The notes beneath the pieces are model-generated. The model saw only the letters and a list, made by a program, of their open reading frames with translations. It did no database searches and was not told where the DNA came from. 64,000 bases of DNA, taken from positions 62,001 to 126,000 of the forward strand of contig MU859100.1 in assembly GCA_033297205.1 (NCBI GenBank), given 5' to 3'. A program made the position numbers and the translations under genes. Below are positions 46,798 to 58,953 of this stretch, in pieces (position 1 is the stretch's first letter; every line of letters begins with the position of its first letter). Origin of the DNA: Pseudoneurospora amorphoporcata (lineage: Eukaryota; Ascomycota; Sordariomycetes; Sordariales; Sordariaceae).

Positions 46798-48468
46798 CTA
46801 AGCCTCAGTACCCCCGATCATCAAGCTCTCCACCATACCATTCGTGATAATCGCCATCTGCGCCTTCTCCACCTCCCGGCTCACCTTGCCCGTCATAACC
46901 GCAAACTGGTCCGCCAGCTCCGTGCTGCCGCCCACGTACTCGCTGTAGATATCAAACAGCTGGAACGCCATGTCCACGCAGACGGTCGCGTACCTCGGGT
47001 CGGAAATGTACTTGATCACCCACTTGAGTAGCGGCAAAACGGTGACTTCGTCTCTTCCCTCCAAAGCCTCCCTGAGCGCAGAGCGGTGTCTCAAAGCGAC
47101 GAGCACGGAGAGCGCGGTAACGGGCTGGTACTCCTGCGAGCTAAAATCCAGCACCGAGTCCAAGCAGGCGGCATAGCGGCCCTCGCGGAAATCCCGCTGC
47201 CACGGCTTGAGCTTCACGCGGCGCTTGCGGCCGCCGGCAGAGTTGGTCGCGTCGGTGGGGATGATCACGTCGACGTTTTCGCCGAGCAAAGCCATCGACT
47301 TGTTGGACACGGCGTTGCGCTTGCGCTTGGCTTTGGCTTGGTCGATCTTGGCCAGCTTGGAGGTGGCGCCCTCGACCATCAGCGCGTCTTCGGTCGCGCG
47401 GGCGCGGGCTTTCTCGGCTGAGGCGCCAGAGAGGCGGGTGCGCAGCGACAGGACGCCGGATTGCATGCCTACTGCCAGGTGGCGGTCTTCGTGGCCTGCG
47501 CCGTAGGCGATGACGGACAAGGACAAAATGGGCGAGGGGTACTTGGATCCGGAGACGACGTTCCAGTTGGTGGTTTCGAAGACTTTGACGTGTCCGTCGA
47601 GCGAACCGGAGACGACGCGGCGGCCGTTGGAGGCGAGGGACAAAGTGGTGACGGTCTTTTGGTGGTTGGTGATCAGACGGAGGGGCTTGGCGGCTACCAG
47701 GTCGAGGACCGAGATGGCGGAGCCAGTGGCGGCCAGAAGGGTGGTGCCGCCGGACAAGGGGAGGACTTCCTCGATGGGGTCGGCGTGCTTGAAGGTCAGC
47801 ACAGAACCGCCGGGGGCGCGGGCATCCCAGACGCGGACGGTCGAGTCGTAGGAGCCGGACACGAGCAGGTTGTTGCGGTCCGGCATGAAGGCTCCCGAAC
47901 GGACGTAATCCTGATGACCGGAGAACATGCGCGAGGGCGCGTTGGAGGGCAGGTCCCAGAGCCGAACGGTCTTGTCGTCGGAGCAGGACATGAGCGTCGT
48001 CAGCTCGGCGGGCGACCACTTGGTTACCCAGACGGGCTGCTTGTGGATGTGCCAGGTCTTGAGAATCACGGCGCGGGTTCCCGTGCCGACGTCGAAGACC
48101 TGCATCTTGCCCGAGCCCTCACCGGCCACGAGAACACGGCCGTCGGCGCGGATCTCACCGCTGTGAGCCTCGGAGTCGAAGCGGCCGATGGTCTTGAGCA
48201 GCTCGCGCTTGCGGATGGAGAAGATGTCGACGCGGGGACCCGAGGTGACGGCGAAGAGGTCGTTGGCTTTGGCGGCGGCGACGAGGGAGTGCGAGGCGGC
48301 CGAGCCATTGCTCGACCCCGGAAAGCTGATGTGCGAGATGGGCCATGCTGCCGTCGAGGTGTGGGATTTCTGGTTCTTAAAGGACTTCCAGTAGCGCTGC
48401 TCGGCCGTGATGGGGCTGACGACCGTAGGCAACTTGAGCGTCGCCAGCGGCTGCACTTCGGCTGCCAT
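46798..48468 (-). CDS. utp15: UTP15, U3 snoRNP/small-subunit processome WD40 protein
   Basis: A single exon of 556 residues from the ATG at 48468. The frame is open 105 codons further upstream to 48783, but the start MAAEVQPLATLKLPTV is the family's usual one and the upstream part holds a (GGT)n tract, so I use 48468. Residues about 30-340 form a seven-bladed WD40 propeller (SCSDDKTVRLWD, SGSYDSTVRVWDARA, SGSLDGHVKVFET). Residues about 400-545 are the UTP15 C-terminal helical domain, preceded by a basic stretch (GGRKRRVKLKPWQRDFREGR). The protein belongs to the t-UTP/UtpA subcomplex, which binds the 5' external transcribed spacer and links rDNA transcription to 18S rRNA processing in the nucleolus. 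Nothing is missing. Confidence 0.95.
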   Translation of the reverse strand: MAAEVQPLATLKLPTVVSPITAEQRYWKSFKNQKSHTSTAAWPISHISFPGSSNGSAASHSLVAAAKANDLFAVTSGPRVDIFSIRKRELLKTIGRFDSEAHSGEIRADGRVLVAGEGSGKMQVFDVGTGTRAVILKTWHIHKQPVWVTKWSPAELTTLMSCSDDKTVRLWDLPSNAPSRMFSGHQDYVRSGAFMPDRNNLLVSGSYDSTVRVWDARAPGGSVLTFKHADPIEEVLPLSGGTTLLAATGSAISVLDLVAAKPLRLITNHQKTVTTLSLASNGRRVVSGSLDGHVKVFETTNWNVVSGSKYPSPILSLSVIAYGAGHEDRHLAVGMQSGVLSLRTRLSGASAEKARARATEDALMVEGATSKLAKIDQAKAKRKRNAVSNKSMALLGENVDVIIPTDATNSAGGRKRRVKLKPWQRDFREGRYAACLDSVLDFSSQEYQPVTALSVLVALRHRSALREALEGRDEVTVLPLLKWVIKYISDPRYATVCVDMAFQLFDIYSEYVGGSTELADQFAVMTGKVSREVEKAQMAIITNGMVESLMIGGTEA

Positions 48469-51020
48469 GGTTGTTTGTAGACTTAGGTTTGTATATGGGA
48501 TCGAGGGATTGGAGTATTCGTTCAAGTTCGGGGTTTGTCGAGGTGTATTTTTGGTGCGCGGATCGGGTACGCGACTCGAAATCGGATTCGGGAAGACGTT
48601 TTGCGGTGGTGTGGTGGTGGTGGTGGTGGTGGTGACTTTGCGGGGGCCAAAGTTCACGAATGTTGAAATCTCCAAGATGGAAGTCCAGTGGGAATTTTTT
48701 TGACGATGCGATGCAAAAGCATTGGACCCAAGGAAACCGATAACAAAGTTTACAGCGGCCAGCCCCAGGCCCAGGAACGCCAAGCTTCCAGGGTCCCCAT
48801 TCGAAAACTCGGGATTTTATTGGTTCGTTTGAGTCTGTGCACGGAGCATTTGTGCATCCGCCCGCCCGCCAACCTTGCAGACAGGGCATCCAATGTTGTT
48901 GACGTTTTCTTATCGTGCTGCATGCCCGCCATGATCGCAAGTCGAAGTCGGGTGTGAGTGTCGCCAGTATCAAAATGGTCCAAAGTGGAACGATTTTAGT
49001 GGTGTGGTAGATGGTACATGATGGCTTGGTTTTTTCTGAGGTTATTCACAGCTTTGTGTAGCATGTCAATTTTGCACTATGTGCGTTGAACGCAACTGGT
49101 TCGACGTGGAGCATTGACGTTGGCATGAAGTGGTCTTACGACGGCGTGCATATAAATGCCGGCTCACGGCTTATATATCAAAATGCCTTTTTTCTTAAAT
49201 ATTGGTTCCAAGTGTTTGCGCCTTGAGGTCAGTCATGGTGAACAGAACCTCAGTTACAAATCAAAACTTCCTCTCTTTGTTCTCGCCTGTACCTAACATG
49301 GTAATATGTAGGCGCCTGGACTACACGTGTGAAACTGACCACGGTCCGTTCAACGCCAACGTCACAAGCCGGCAACTCGCATATTGGTTTTACTCGTGAT
49401 GTTGGGATGACAAACGAAGAAAGAGATGAAAAAGAAACAGGGATTCAAACAACGGAGATTACCCAAATGCGCTAGCTGTTAGTCGCGATGGAGAAAGCAC
49501 TGCAGTGTAAACTTGCTTTGATCTAATCACACTGTGAATCCCTTTGTGTGGACTAGGCGTTTACAATTCACTTGCCGAGTACATAAAAGATCAAAAGATA
49601 CAGAGGCCGGATGGATTTCTTCAGTCGCGGTTCTCGTCTCACGCTTTTTCCCCACCTTAACCTAAAATCAACGTTGCTGCTGCCGATGTATGAGATGCAG
49701 ACGATGTGTTGGAAATATCATCAAATAAGCAACAAAACCAAGTCTCAGGCATCAAAGTGTTGTTCAGTCTACAGTGTTGAGTATGGCCCTTCTTAGGACG
49801 TGAAGAATCGGTTGTACCCTTGCTACATACATGTTACAGATACATACAGCAAGTAGTGTACCCAGCCAGTTAGTCCCGTCAGCTTATCAATGCGTGCGTA
49901 GGACCATTTGGGTCAGTCTGCTGTGGGCCATTGCTACCCAACCACAGCCGGGAAATACAAAACATAACTTGCTCCCATTCCCAAATAAATAAAACCTTCA
50001 ATTTTTGTTTCTCTCGACCCTCCCTTCAATATTTCTGGTATCCTTACGCTAAACAACTCTTTGGACTTGGTCGCTGCCCTTTCTTACCCCAAATCCCCAA
50101 CTGTCGGTGTGTTGGTTGTCCAATGTTCCTCCCTGCAGTCGTTGGCAGTGACCCGTCAAAGTGATGCTTGAACGGTCCTGCCAACTCGACGCTGTTGGAC
50201 TATCATCTTGAGTGGCTGCACCTGCCCTCCATCCGACTTGTTGTACTTGGCGGGAAAAGCAAAGAGGAAAGAAGGACTTTTCTGCTTTTCTGATATCTCA
50301 GATTGGCATTTGCCCTTTTTTCTTCTATCGAGTCGTGCTATCAATCTGATTGCATTACATTTATTCGATTGCTCTTTCTTTTCCATCTCTTCCTTCCTCC
50401 TTCATCCCGTTCCAACTCTGCAACACAATAGGAGAAAAGGGCAGTGTGGTCCTTCTTTCATCGCGTGATTACCAAACCAGTGTTGATGATGATGAGAAGC
50501 TTCCACTTCTTGCCACTACCACTGCTGAAGATTGCGCCCTCCCCACAAGAGCCAAACAACTACTACTACTCTCCAGCATATCCAAATCCCCGAGCAACCT
50601 AAGATATAAAATACCTTTATTAACCTCCAGTTCCTGCCATCTTCTCCCCTTCACATAACTACCTCAGTTCCAGCTACTTGCCACCTCTGCTGCTGCCCTC
50701 CGCCTCATGGTATGTTGGCGCTGCATCTGGCGCGCGACAACACCAAAGAAATACACAAATCCACGACTCTGGCTTCTGACTCTGGCGCAACTAACAAGCC
50801 CTCGTCCACGTGGCACCGCGATCGGTTGCGCGATGCGAGTTTGACTCGACAGCCCGACGCAAGCTGAATGTATACTGCAGAGCAGAGGACGAAAAGCACG
50901 CTGATCTTGCATTGATCTGGCGTCTGTTATCGATTTCCCGCTGCCGCAGCAACCATCCCGGTGCCGTGTCCGGCCGCTTGACGTGCAGTTGCCGGTGCAA
51001 AGTCCGAACCGCCAAAAACC
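48469..51020. other. Divergent promoter region between utp15 and the SP-RING gene
   Basis: About 2.5 kb. It holds a (GGT)n run near 48605-48634 just upstream of utp15. The right part, about 49900-50660, is T/C-rich on the plus strand, which suggests a long leader for the SP-RING gene. Open frames up to 154 codons on either strand near 50.7-51.1 kb have no domain support. Confidence 0.5.
48605..48634 (+). repeat. (GGT)n tract
   Basis: Near-perfect GGT/GTGGT repeats lie about 140 bases upstream of the utp15 start codon, in its 5' leader. Confidence 0.9.
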
Positions 51021-54000
51021 ATGCCGGGATTGCCTGTGCGAGCCCCTAACGGGGTTCCCATCAATTCTGCCAACTACGACCCTCGCCTCGCCGCATCCTC
51101 TAGCACGGTCAGGACATTCCTCAAACAACGACAGCCAGCCTGGACCGACACCGTCGTCGATTTCACTCCACGGCCTCCGACAGTACAGGCGCCAGGGTCG
51201 GCGTCCGGAGAGGTGATGGCCCCTCGTGCAGGCGCGTCGTCCGCTCAGTTCAGAGGAACAGGCCGTCCCCGCGGCCGGCCGCGCAAATACCCAGGCGGAC
51301 TACCCCACGTACAAGACGCCCACGACGGCACACCCCAACAGGAACACGAGAACGAAGAAGAAGACGCGGCCCAAGAAGAAGAAGAACAACAACAACAACG
51401 GCCAACACACGGACAAGTGGAAGGTGCATCATCTGCACAGCCGCAACAGGCACCTCAACGGTAATTTTGATCACATGTTCTTGACTCTCATATCCTTCTC
51501 CGGCTAACATTCAATCCGTGTCTACAGCTCCGGCCGAACTGCCCAGACAGCCGCCGTCCTCCTGTCTCCGGCGCCGAGCGACGAGCCGAGTCCTGCCGTT
51601 TCGAACTCGAGAGAAAGTCCTCGCATGAACCATAATGCGCCCGCTCCCTCACCTCATCCCGTAATAGGCGCCCGATTCGTGCACAGCCTGGACGATGACA
51701 ATCCAAGGCCTACGTCTACAAGGACAGGAAATAATGGCTCGGCCCCGACAACTCCTGCGATCCAAACTTCTGCGAGTCCCTTCTTGGCGCACCCCCAGCT
51801 CCCACTACAGTCTACGAATGCTGCAGCATCGATCCCACATTCTCCTGCGCCTCAGAACCGGTCGCTGTCAGCCCAAGGAGGACCTCGACCCGATGGCCAA
51901 GGCCAGAGTGGACACATCAACCCGCCACTATTGCCACTGGCGCCACACCCGGGTGAACAAGCGGCCAAGAGGAAGAGGGTAGATCCTCCACAGCCTTTTC
52001 CAGCGAGCACGTACACTCAGTTCCGACATGTCCTCCAAAGGTACGCGAATTCACCTGGTGTGAAGGACCGGATCAAAGGCGGCGCCGAGCTTGCTAGATT
52101 CTCGCTTCTAGACAAGGCGTGTGTCAAGGAAGACAGCTTCTTCCTGGCTCTCCATCAAATCTACTGCATGTGGTCATCATATGCGCAGAATGCCTACGAT
52201 GTGTTACCCGGGTTTCCACCTCATAGTATCGATGAGGGCCTTGGGGTCATGGAGGGGCTTCTCAAAAAGAACCTCACTATCCAGCCCATGCATCGACAAT
52301 TTTTCGAGAACTTCCCAGCACCTATCCATAAGCTATGTGAGCCGCCCACGGCATATAACAATGCTCTACGACAAGTAGGAAGATTCCTGCATCTGATCGG
52401 GAACAGTTATAATTCATTCCTGGGAAAGGTGATGCAGCGTGGGTACCCTTACCTGGTCGATGAGCTCTTGAGTCACTGGGAATGCTACTCGCCGGTCCTG
52501 CAGACCATTTTATTTACCGCGTGTCGTAGAAGGTTGGACGTCTCAGACGGCCATGGCTATGTCGAAGCCATCGAGAGTGCTTTCGAGCTAGATCAAAGGA
52601 ATCATGCTTATCTATACCAGTCAAGCAATCTGAATCCGCAGCTCTACAGAACTTGGCGAAACCAACAAGAACTCGAGGCCAAAAACAATGAGCTCATTAC
52701 GTATTATCGCTCACTCATCAATCAAGTCAGGATCAATACTAGTACAACCGCCAACGGCAACACTTCCATTAGCAACAACAACAATCCAACCACTCACAAC
52801 AGGAGGCTGTCAGTTCAGACTACAATCTCGACAGCCACTGGTCCGCCGATGCCAAACAGTGCACCCCCAAATCAGGCGGCATTCACGTTCAACAATGCCG
52901 CAAATCCATACTCTCCAGGTTTTGTGCCTAGTATGGAGGCATTCAACAACTTAAATTCCCAGAATCTGCCGTCTGCCCAGCATTCTTCACCAAACGTCTA
53001 CCCGTCTATGATTACGTCTCGAAGCCCACAGGACTTGTCAAATTCAGCGGCCCAATGGCAGCAACAACAAGGACCGCAACTTCAACAACAACAAAGACAG
53101 CAACTTCAACAACAGCTTCGGCAACAACAGCTACAGCAGCAACAGCTAGTGCAGCAGCAACGTCTCCTATATCCACAACAAGATGTACAATACCCGGTAC
53201 ATGTGCCAATAATTCCACAAATGTGGCAGCGAATGCGGCGGGAAGACGCTCTCCGACAACAACAAATAATGCAGCAACAGCAACAGCAACAGCAATCAGT
53301 GAGTCAGAGGCAGCAATGGAATATGGCTGCGATGGCCGCGACCGCCAATACTACTCCTTCGGCTGCGCAACTGTACGCGGCGAGGGCACAAGCGCAACAA
53401 CAGCTTCAACCGCAGACCGCGATGCCCATCCCCGCCCAAACAGCCCCTACTCGTTCTCCCCAAGTCCAAGTACAGCAGAATCCGCAAATACAGCAGCAAC
53501 CGCAAAACATGATCCCACGCGAACCAGCTCCCGCGCGCACCCCAGACCTACCGCTAGTCCCTCCGCTAGGAACTACGATCCATCCGTCAGAGTATGCCTA
53601 CGAGGCTTCTGATAGGAGATCCATGTTGATGGCACTGCATCTAGCTCATGTTCGAAGCCCCAGACGAGCAGTAGTAGATGGAGAATCAGAGCGGATGTAT
53701 CAAGCAGTCAAGGAACTAGTCACAAAGCCCACCCAGCTGGCGGAAAATGTGCGTATCTACACGGTCCCCTTCGAAGTAACTGATGAGCAATATCGGTTGA
53801 GAGTGATGACCGACAGGCACGGTGCAGCAATTGCCAGACAACCACACAAGTCACTGCGCTGGAGAATTCGCTGTTGCCAAATCAAAAACCACCAGCAGGG
53901 TGTTGTGGCGGATGAAGTTTGGCACGCTACCCAGTCGGACTGGCCAAACATTCTCATGTGCTTCAACGGTGTTTCCCTCGACACCCGGAGGAAATCCCAT

Positions 54001-54813
54001 TTTGGGAAGGATTTGTCCATCGAGCTTACAGAAATGATCCAATTGGGAAAAAACAAGGTTGAAGCTGTCCAATTGGGGAAAAACAAGGTTGAAGCTGTCA
54101 CCCAAAACGCTCCGAGCCCCAATTTCTTCATCGCGGTGGAGTTGATCGAGACCCTGAGGCATTCCACCATCGTTAATGACGTTTGGAAGAATCGGCTGGT
54201 TCCCGAGTCGAAGACTCTGCAAATCATCAAGGATCGACTTAGCGGGAGCGGCGCCGATGATGAGGTCTCAGTTGCGGTGCCATACCTGTCCATTGATCTT
54301 ACTGATCCCTTTTCATCCGTCATGTTCAACACACCTGTCCGAGGTGGTGCATGCACCCACCTGGAGTGTTTTGACCTGCAAACGTTTCTGAACACGAGGC
54401 AGGTGTCTCAGGTGCCTTGTGGTCATGAGGGCAGAGCATGTGCATGCCCGCCCCAGCTAACAAGCCCGGACAAGTGGGCCTGTCCGCTTTCGGGCTGTGA
54501 CAAAATAGCAGGCCCATACGATCTGCAGATCGATGGTTTCTTGCTCAATGTCCGTAAGGAGCTGGAACGCACGGGCAGAAAGCCTCAGTATAGTAAGGCT
54601 TTACACGTGGAGGCGGACGGCAAATGGACCGTTGTTATGCAGGACGATGACGAGAACTACGATGATAGCGATGGGGAGGACCTGGAGCCCAGGCGAAAGA
54701 AGATCAAGACCGCATCGGCGACTCCTGCTCCGGCGCCCAGTGTAGCTGGGTCATTGTCGAGGAGGTCGGGGCCCCCGCCGAATGTGGAGGTGATCGAAAT
54801 CGACGACGACTAG
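51021..54813 (+). CDS. AT-hook, poly-Q, MIZ/SP-RING protein; probable SUMO E3 ligase
   Basis: Exons 51021-51460 and 51528-54813 join across a 67-base intron with a GTAATT donor to give 1241 residues. Residues 80-90 hold an AT-hook (GRPRGRPRK). A Glu/Gln/acidic stretch, a Pro/Ser-rich region and, at about 640-790, long Gln-rich runs follow. Residues 1089-1150 are an SP-RING (MIZ) zinc finger: C-T-H-L-E-C-F-D (Cys1089, His1091, Cys1094), then WACPLSGCDK with the second zinc-binding pair. This finger recruits the SUMO-loaded Ubc9 in PIAS/Siz and ZMIZ proteins. The loop between the two halves is long and contains extra Cys/His (PCGHEGRACAC). The end is acidic with EVIEIDDD, which resembles a SUMO-interacting motif. 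A 30-base tandem duplication encodes QLGKNKVEAV twice. A nuclear, chromatin-linked SUMO ligase or transcription cofactor is the best guess. Confidence 0.85.
54040..54099 (+). repeat. 30-base in-frame tandem duplication
   Basis: Bases 54040-54069 and 54070-54099 differ at one position and encode QLGKNKVEAV twice in a row inside the SP-RING protein. The near identity points to a recent event. Confidence 0.95.
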
Positions 54814-57278
54814 ATGGCATGGGCATGTGGTCCCGAAGCCTGTGGTCTAGAGATCTCAGCAAGAGAAGTCAACTCGCATCTGAACTAGCTTGTTACATTT
54901 TCAAAGCATCTGGAGTTGTGGTTGGAGTTCATAAGGGCTGGGTTTTTGGTTGGTTGATCGCTTGCTGTTGCCTCTAGTGTCTCGGGAGCTCATAGAATTG
55001 GCGCTCAGCAGGTATTGCGTTGCATTGCTCATATTGGTGGTTCATGTAGACCAAGTCATTGAATCTAGGAGTTTGGTAGTACTTCGCTTCTCAGTTAGTA
55101 TACCCAAAAGAAGTTTAGTTTTGTTTTGGCTCAGCCAACTAGTTTTCGGCGTCAACATTGCAATGTGAAGACTGTGATCTTTACCTACTCAGAGGGATCG
55201 TAAAAGAAAACCCAACACGTCACAGTCAGTACAATAGACCTTGGACATACTCTTATCGCGCTTTCAAACGTTCTTATTATACATTTGAGACCGACTTGTA
55301 GAAATTGCCTGAAAAGAGAAAAACGCCCATGGACTCTGGCCCATGTGTTTTCACATTATGGTTCATCCCTATCACAGTTTTGTGACGGCCTTTCATAGCT
55401 GAAGCGAGCCGTATGGATTTTGCGCATGTGTAAATTGGCGATATTACATGAATGGAAACTGCCATCGTTCCAAAGAGTAACATAACATGAAAAGATTAAC
55501 AAGACAGAAGATGGCAAGATGGTATTACGTATGTTTACTCAAGGGTGAGCCCTCGGTGAGCCTTCGGTCAGTCAAGGTCTAGTGCATACAACCCTCACTT
55601 CGCTACGCACACACCCATAAATCACCATGCAACACACCCAAGACCCCTTGCAGGCGCACGAGCCATATCGCATTAACTCCTGAAACGTCTACAACATTTC
55701 CTCAAGGTTCTTCACAGACACTCTCTTGTCAGTTTTGGCGCTTTCGTCGCGCGACTCTACGAAAAGTTGCTGGGCGACACATTTACGGTATTCATTTTTC
55801 TTTTATGAATCCGGGACCTGGAACTGGGTCGTTGCAGGAGGAGGAAGACTTGGCGCATATGTACGTAGGTACTATCGTGAGGGGCGTGCATGAACTTGAA
55901 AAGAAATTCGAGAACCATCCATCCGCTGGGGGTTTTATTAGCCGGAGACGCTCGAAGAGGTGTATCTGAATGTGAGAAGTAAGTATGTTTGTCAGGCCTC
56001 ATGGCTTCCGGGTTGGGAGCAGAGGTCTGATGTAGGGCGCGATCAACAACGTCACGAACGAGATATGATGGGGATTTTGGAACGGAAGTGAGCCTCACGA
56101 TGTGAATTTGATGCCGGGGGTTGGAATGCTTCCATGTCAGCTTCCACTTGGTTTTGGAAAAGGAACTAAGAATGACGTGCCATGGAAGCTACCTAGGCCT
56201 GAATACTTATTACAGGGGAAGGAAACCTGGGCGTTGTTGTTCTGCTTCTTTCCACGAGGCACGCACGTAACAGGCACGGTTTGGAAATGTTCCAAGTCGT
56301 TGTTTTCCCCGGTTACTGTTACGAAACACACACAGGGCATGGGGGAAGATTTCTCAGAGGACATTTGGCCCGTTTCCCAAGATTTTCCGGGTGGTTTCAT
56401 GTACTGCTTTCCATACAACGACAGCAATAGCATTTTGGATCGAGTTGGTAGACGTCGGTGGTAACCCCAGAAACTTCCAAGAGCATGTGCGACTCCGGGA
56501 GCCAAAGCCTTCTGGAAATCAAACCACCAACAGAAAAGCAACTCCAAAAGAATACGTTCATTCAGCTCCAACCCATTTACCAGTTGCCCCCAGCCTTTTG
56601 GGGTTCAGAGATTCAATGAATTCACATTTGAGCTGGAGGTCTGATGTGGCTCAGGTGTCTGAAGTGGTTCGTGGTGGATGAGGTGATCGTGGGGATCGGG
56701 ATGCTCGTTAACCGAGGATGCACTGAGTCTCAGCTTGAAGACCCATAGAGTGTTGCCATGTGTTTAGGGATGCGCTGATTGTTGCTTTGTTTTGCTATCT
56801 TGGTTTTCTTATCTTTGGCACGTACATACCTTGGTATCTACCATCAGCCTCGTCTTTTTGCGTCTCCGGTTCAACCGGTTTATTCATGTCGGTCAAAACT
56901 CATAAGCCGTTCGGCGATAAACATACGGGCAAAAGAATTTGTATGGGGATATGGTAAATGGGTGAGGAAAGCAAAAGATGCCGCCGGTCAAAGGGGGCTG
57001 CAGACGAAAGTCCGACGCGTGCAAATATGCAAGCACTTGCGTCCGGGTCCGCCACCCACATATCTATCGTGAGCCTCAAATCGCCCATCATGCCGAGGTG
57101 AATTTCTAGAGTGAGTCAAGCATCATTTTATTCTATTGCTGCAGGTGTGCACAGTCCGACTTTCCAATTGCTAGCCTGCATCCTGGACTGCTATAAGAAG
57201 GGCCTCGTTCCTCCTTCGTTTGTTCCTCCTTTTCCTCTTCTTCTTCCAACTTCGCACACTACTTCGAAAATATCACTC
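54814..57278. other. Intergenic region, no gene seen
   Basis: About 2.5 kb of 3' flank of the SP-RING gene and promoter of the next small gene. Open frames of 60-144 codons are present on both strands; none has a domain, and they contradict one another. The last 150 bases are pyrimidine-rich in the plus sense. Confidence 0.5.
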
Positions 57279-57836
57279 ATGACCACTCAAACCGAACTTT
57301 CGAACTCTCGATCGCAGAATTTCACAGAAAACAAAATGTCTCCTACCGAACCGACCGAAAAGCGCGAGGAAGTCTGCCATGCCTTCAACATGAGCAATCT
57401 TTCGGCAGTCCTGAAGGCCATGGAGCTCGAGTCGAAGAGCGATGAGGTAAAGGAAAAGTTCATGTTGCTGGCGACCTCTCTTGCACATAAATCCGCCCTC
57501 CCCTCTCAGTCGTCGGCGCCGACTTTTCCTGGCCCTCCTCGCACTTTGGTTCTTGCTCTGAGACCTGCAAAGGCGCCCAGAGTGCCGCGCTCTAAGAAGC
57601 ATGCCGGTCATGCCTCGGCTTGCCAGTTGGCCAAGTCTGGGCTTTTTCGTTGCCTGTGCATTCGTTGCAAGAAGGGATGTAAGAAGGCGCAACCTGATGG
57701 AGTCAAGAAGATGATGACGAAGTCGAAGTTCAAGTCCGAGGGCAAGAAGAGACGTGAGAGAAAAAGGAGGGAGCGGAGGAAGGCGGAGAAGGCGGAGAAG
57801 TTGTCGGGAGACACTTTGATGCGTGATTCGACCTAA
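57279..57836 (+). CDS. Small basic protein of unknown function
   Basis: A single-exon frame of 185 residues from the ATG at 57279; it is open upstream to 57111 and a well-placed ATG at 57336 would shorten it by 19. The first part is Ser/Thr/Glu-rich. A short helix follows (EVCHAFNMSNLSAVLKAMEL). The middle is Pro/Ser-rich. A Cys cluster (LFRCLCIRCKKGCKK) is followed by a strongly basic Lys/Arg/Glu tail with alternating KRRERKRRERRK. I recognise no family. The tail suggests nuclear localisation or RNA binding, and the four Cys might bind a metal, but both are guesses. The pyrimidine-rich leader before the start and C-rich codons in the first two thirds favour a real gene. Confidence 0.5.
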   Translation: MTTQTELSNSRSQNFTENKMSPTEPTEKREEVCHAFNMSNLSAVLKAMELESKSDEVKEKFMLLATSLAHKSALPSQSSAPTFPGPPRTLVLALRPAKAPRVPRSKKHAGHASACQLAKSGLFRCLCIRCKKGCKKAQPDGVKKMMTKSKFKSEGKKRRERKRRERRKAEKAEKLSGDTLMRDST

Positions 57837-58755
57837 TGACTCTGGCATGAAACAATAAACTCAGCAAAAAAGGGGTTGATCTGATCAATACCTTTTTTTT
57901 CTGGTTTTTGGGCCTTTGGGCTTTTTTTCTCTTTTTTTCATCGCAATCTCCTAGCTCATAAAGAGCTGGGGATGCGAGGAAGAAAGCAAAACATGGATTG
58001 GCCATTGAAGGAGGCCTGTTCCCTTTGTGTTTGTTCAGATTCTCCGCTGTATACATGAATCCTAACGATACCTTACCATCTACAGCAACGAGTGTGTCCC
58101 GCCGGCATCAAATGAAAACTGATATTTTTATCAACTTCACCCTTTCGTCCTTGCTCCTTTGCTCCTTTCCCTTCTCCCGCGTATTTCTCTTAATCTTGGC
58201 TATCGCGGAAGGCACCTTTTCCCGAAGATAGATAATCAAGCCCAAATAAGATTGATTATCTAGGGTCGGGCGGGGCATTGTGTCCCTTCCACTTCCGCCA
58301 CACATCGAGGCACTTATACGGGACCGAGTATGACGTGCCCATATTGACCCAGGAATGTTTGAAAAGGTTCTCCTGGCCATTATATACGGCGAGGTGTAAA
58401 GTGATCGTGTGTCGCATGACATTCTTATGTTTAGGCGCGGGATGGATTGGCGCGTACAGACGCGCCTGGACAGAGGGGTAAACTCCCCGATTCGATCCCA
58501 GGCGGTGTCGGGTTTGAACCATTTCCGTCATTCGACGGGGGAAGACGCAGCCGCCCATCGATACCATTTCGAGAAAACTGCTCTGGGTCTTGTGGCAGCC
58601 AACCGAAACCTTCTGAGAAAGGGAGCACAGATGTCGCCTAGAGGGATGTTATTTTCTCCGTCTTGGAAGAAATGAACTACCTACCCATGGGACGACACCA
58701 ATAGCGTCTTTGGGAATTTGAATGCTACGGACGACCAATGGGTTGCCAACCTGAA

Positions 58756-58953
58756 CCTGGCCAACACCACCAGCCCGTAAGATAGAGCACCAACATAGTT
58801 ACCATCTTTATCGGCCCATGAGATGAAATTATCGCCGGGCTACAAACCTGGCCAATACCACCAACAGCGGCGCCAAGATTTTATTTTTTTTATCTACTGG
58901 CCCGTAAGATAGAACATCAACATAGTGTCCATCTTTATCCGCCCATGAGATGG
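58756..58953 (-). repeat. Diverged tandem duplication, unit about 75-105 bases
   Basis: The stretch starting CCTGGCCAACACCACCA (58756) recurs as CCTGGCCAATACCACCA (58847). The following blocks, CCCGTAAGATAGAGCACC and CCCGTAAGATAGAACATC, each lead to TTTATCSGCCCATGAGATG. Over 52 shared bases there are about five differences. The second unit has an extra 30-odd bases including a T run. On the minus strand both units can be read as SWADKDG(N/H)YV...LSYG, so the duplication may be a remnant of a coding repeat. Confidence 0.75.

Noticed and set aside
47461..48480. 339-codon plus-strand frame over utp15
   Set aside because: It is antisense to conserved WD40 coding sequence and has no domain of its own.
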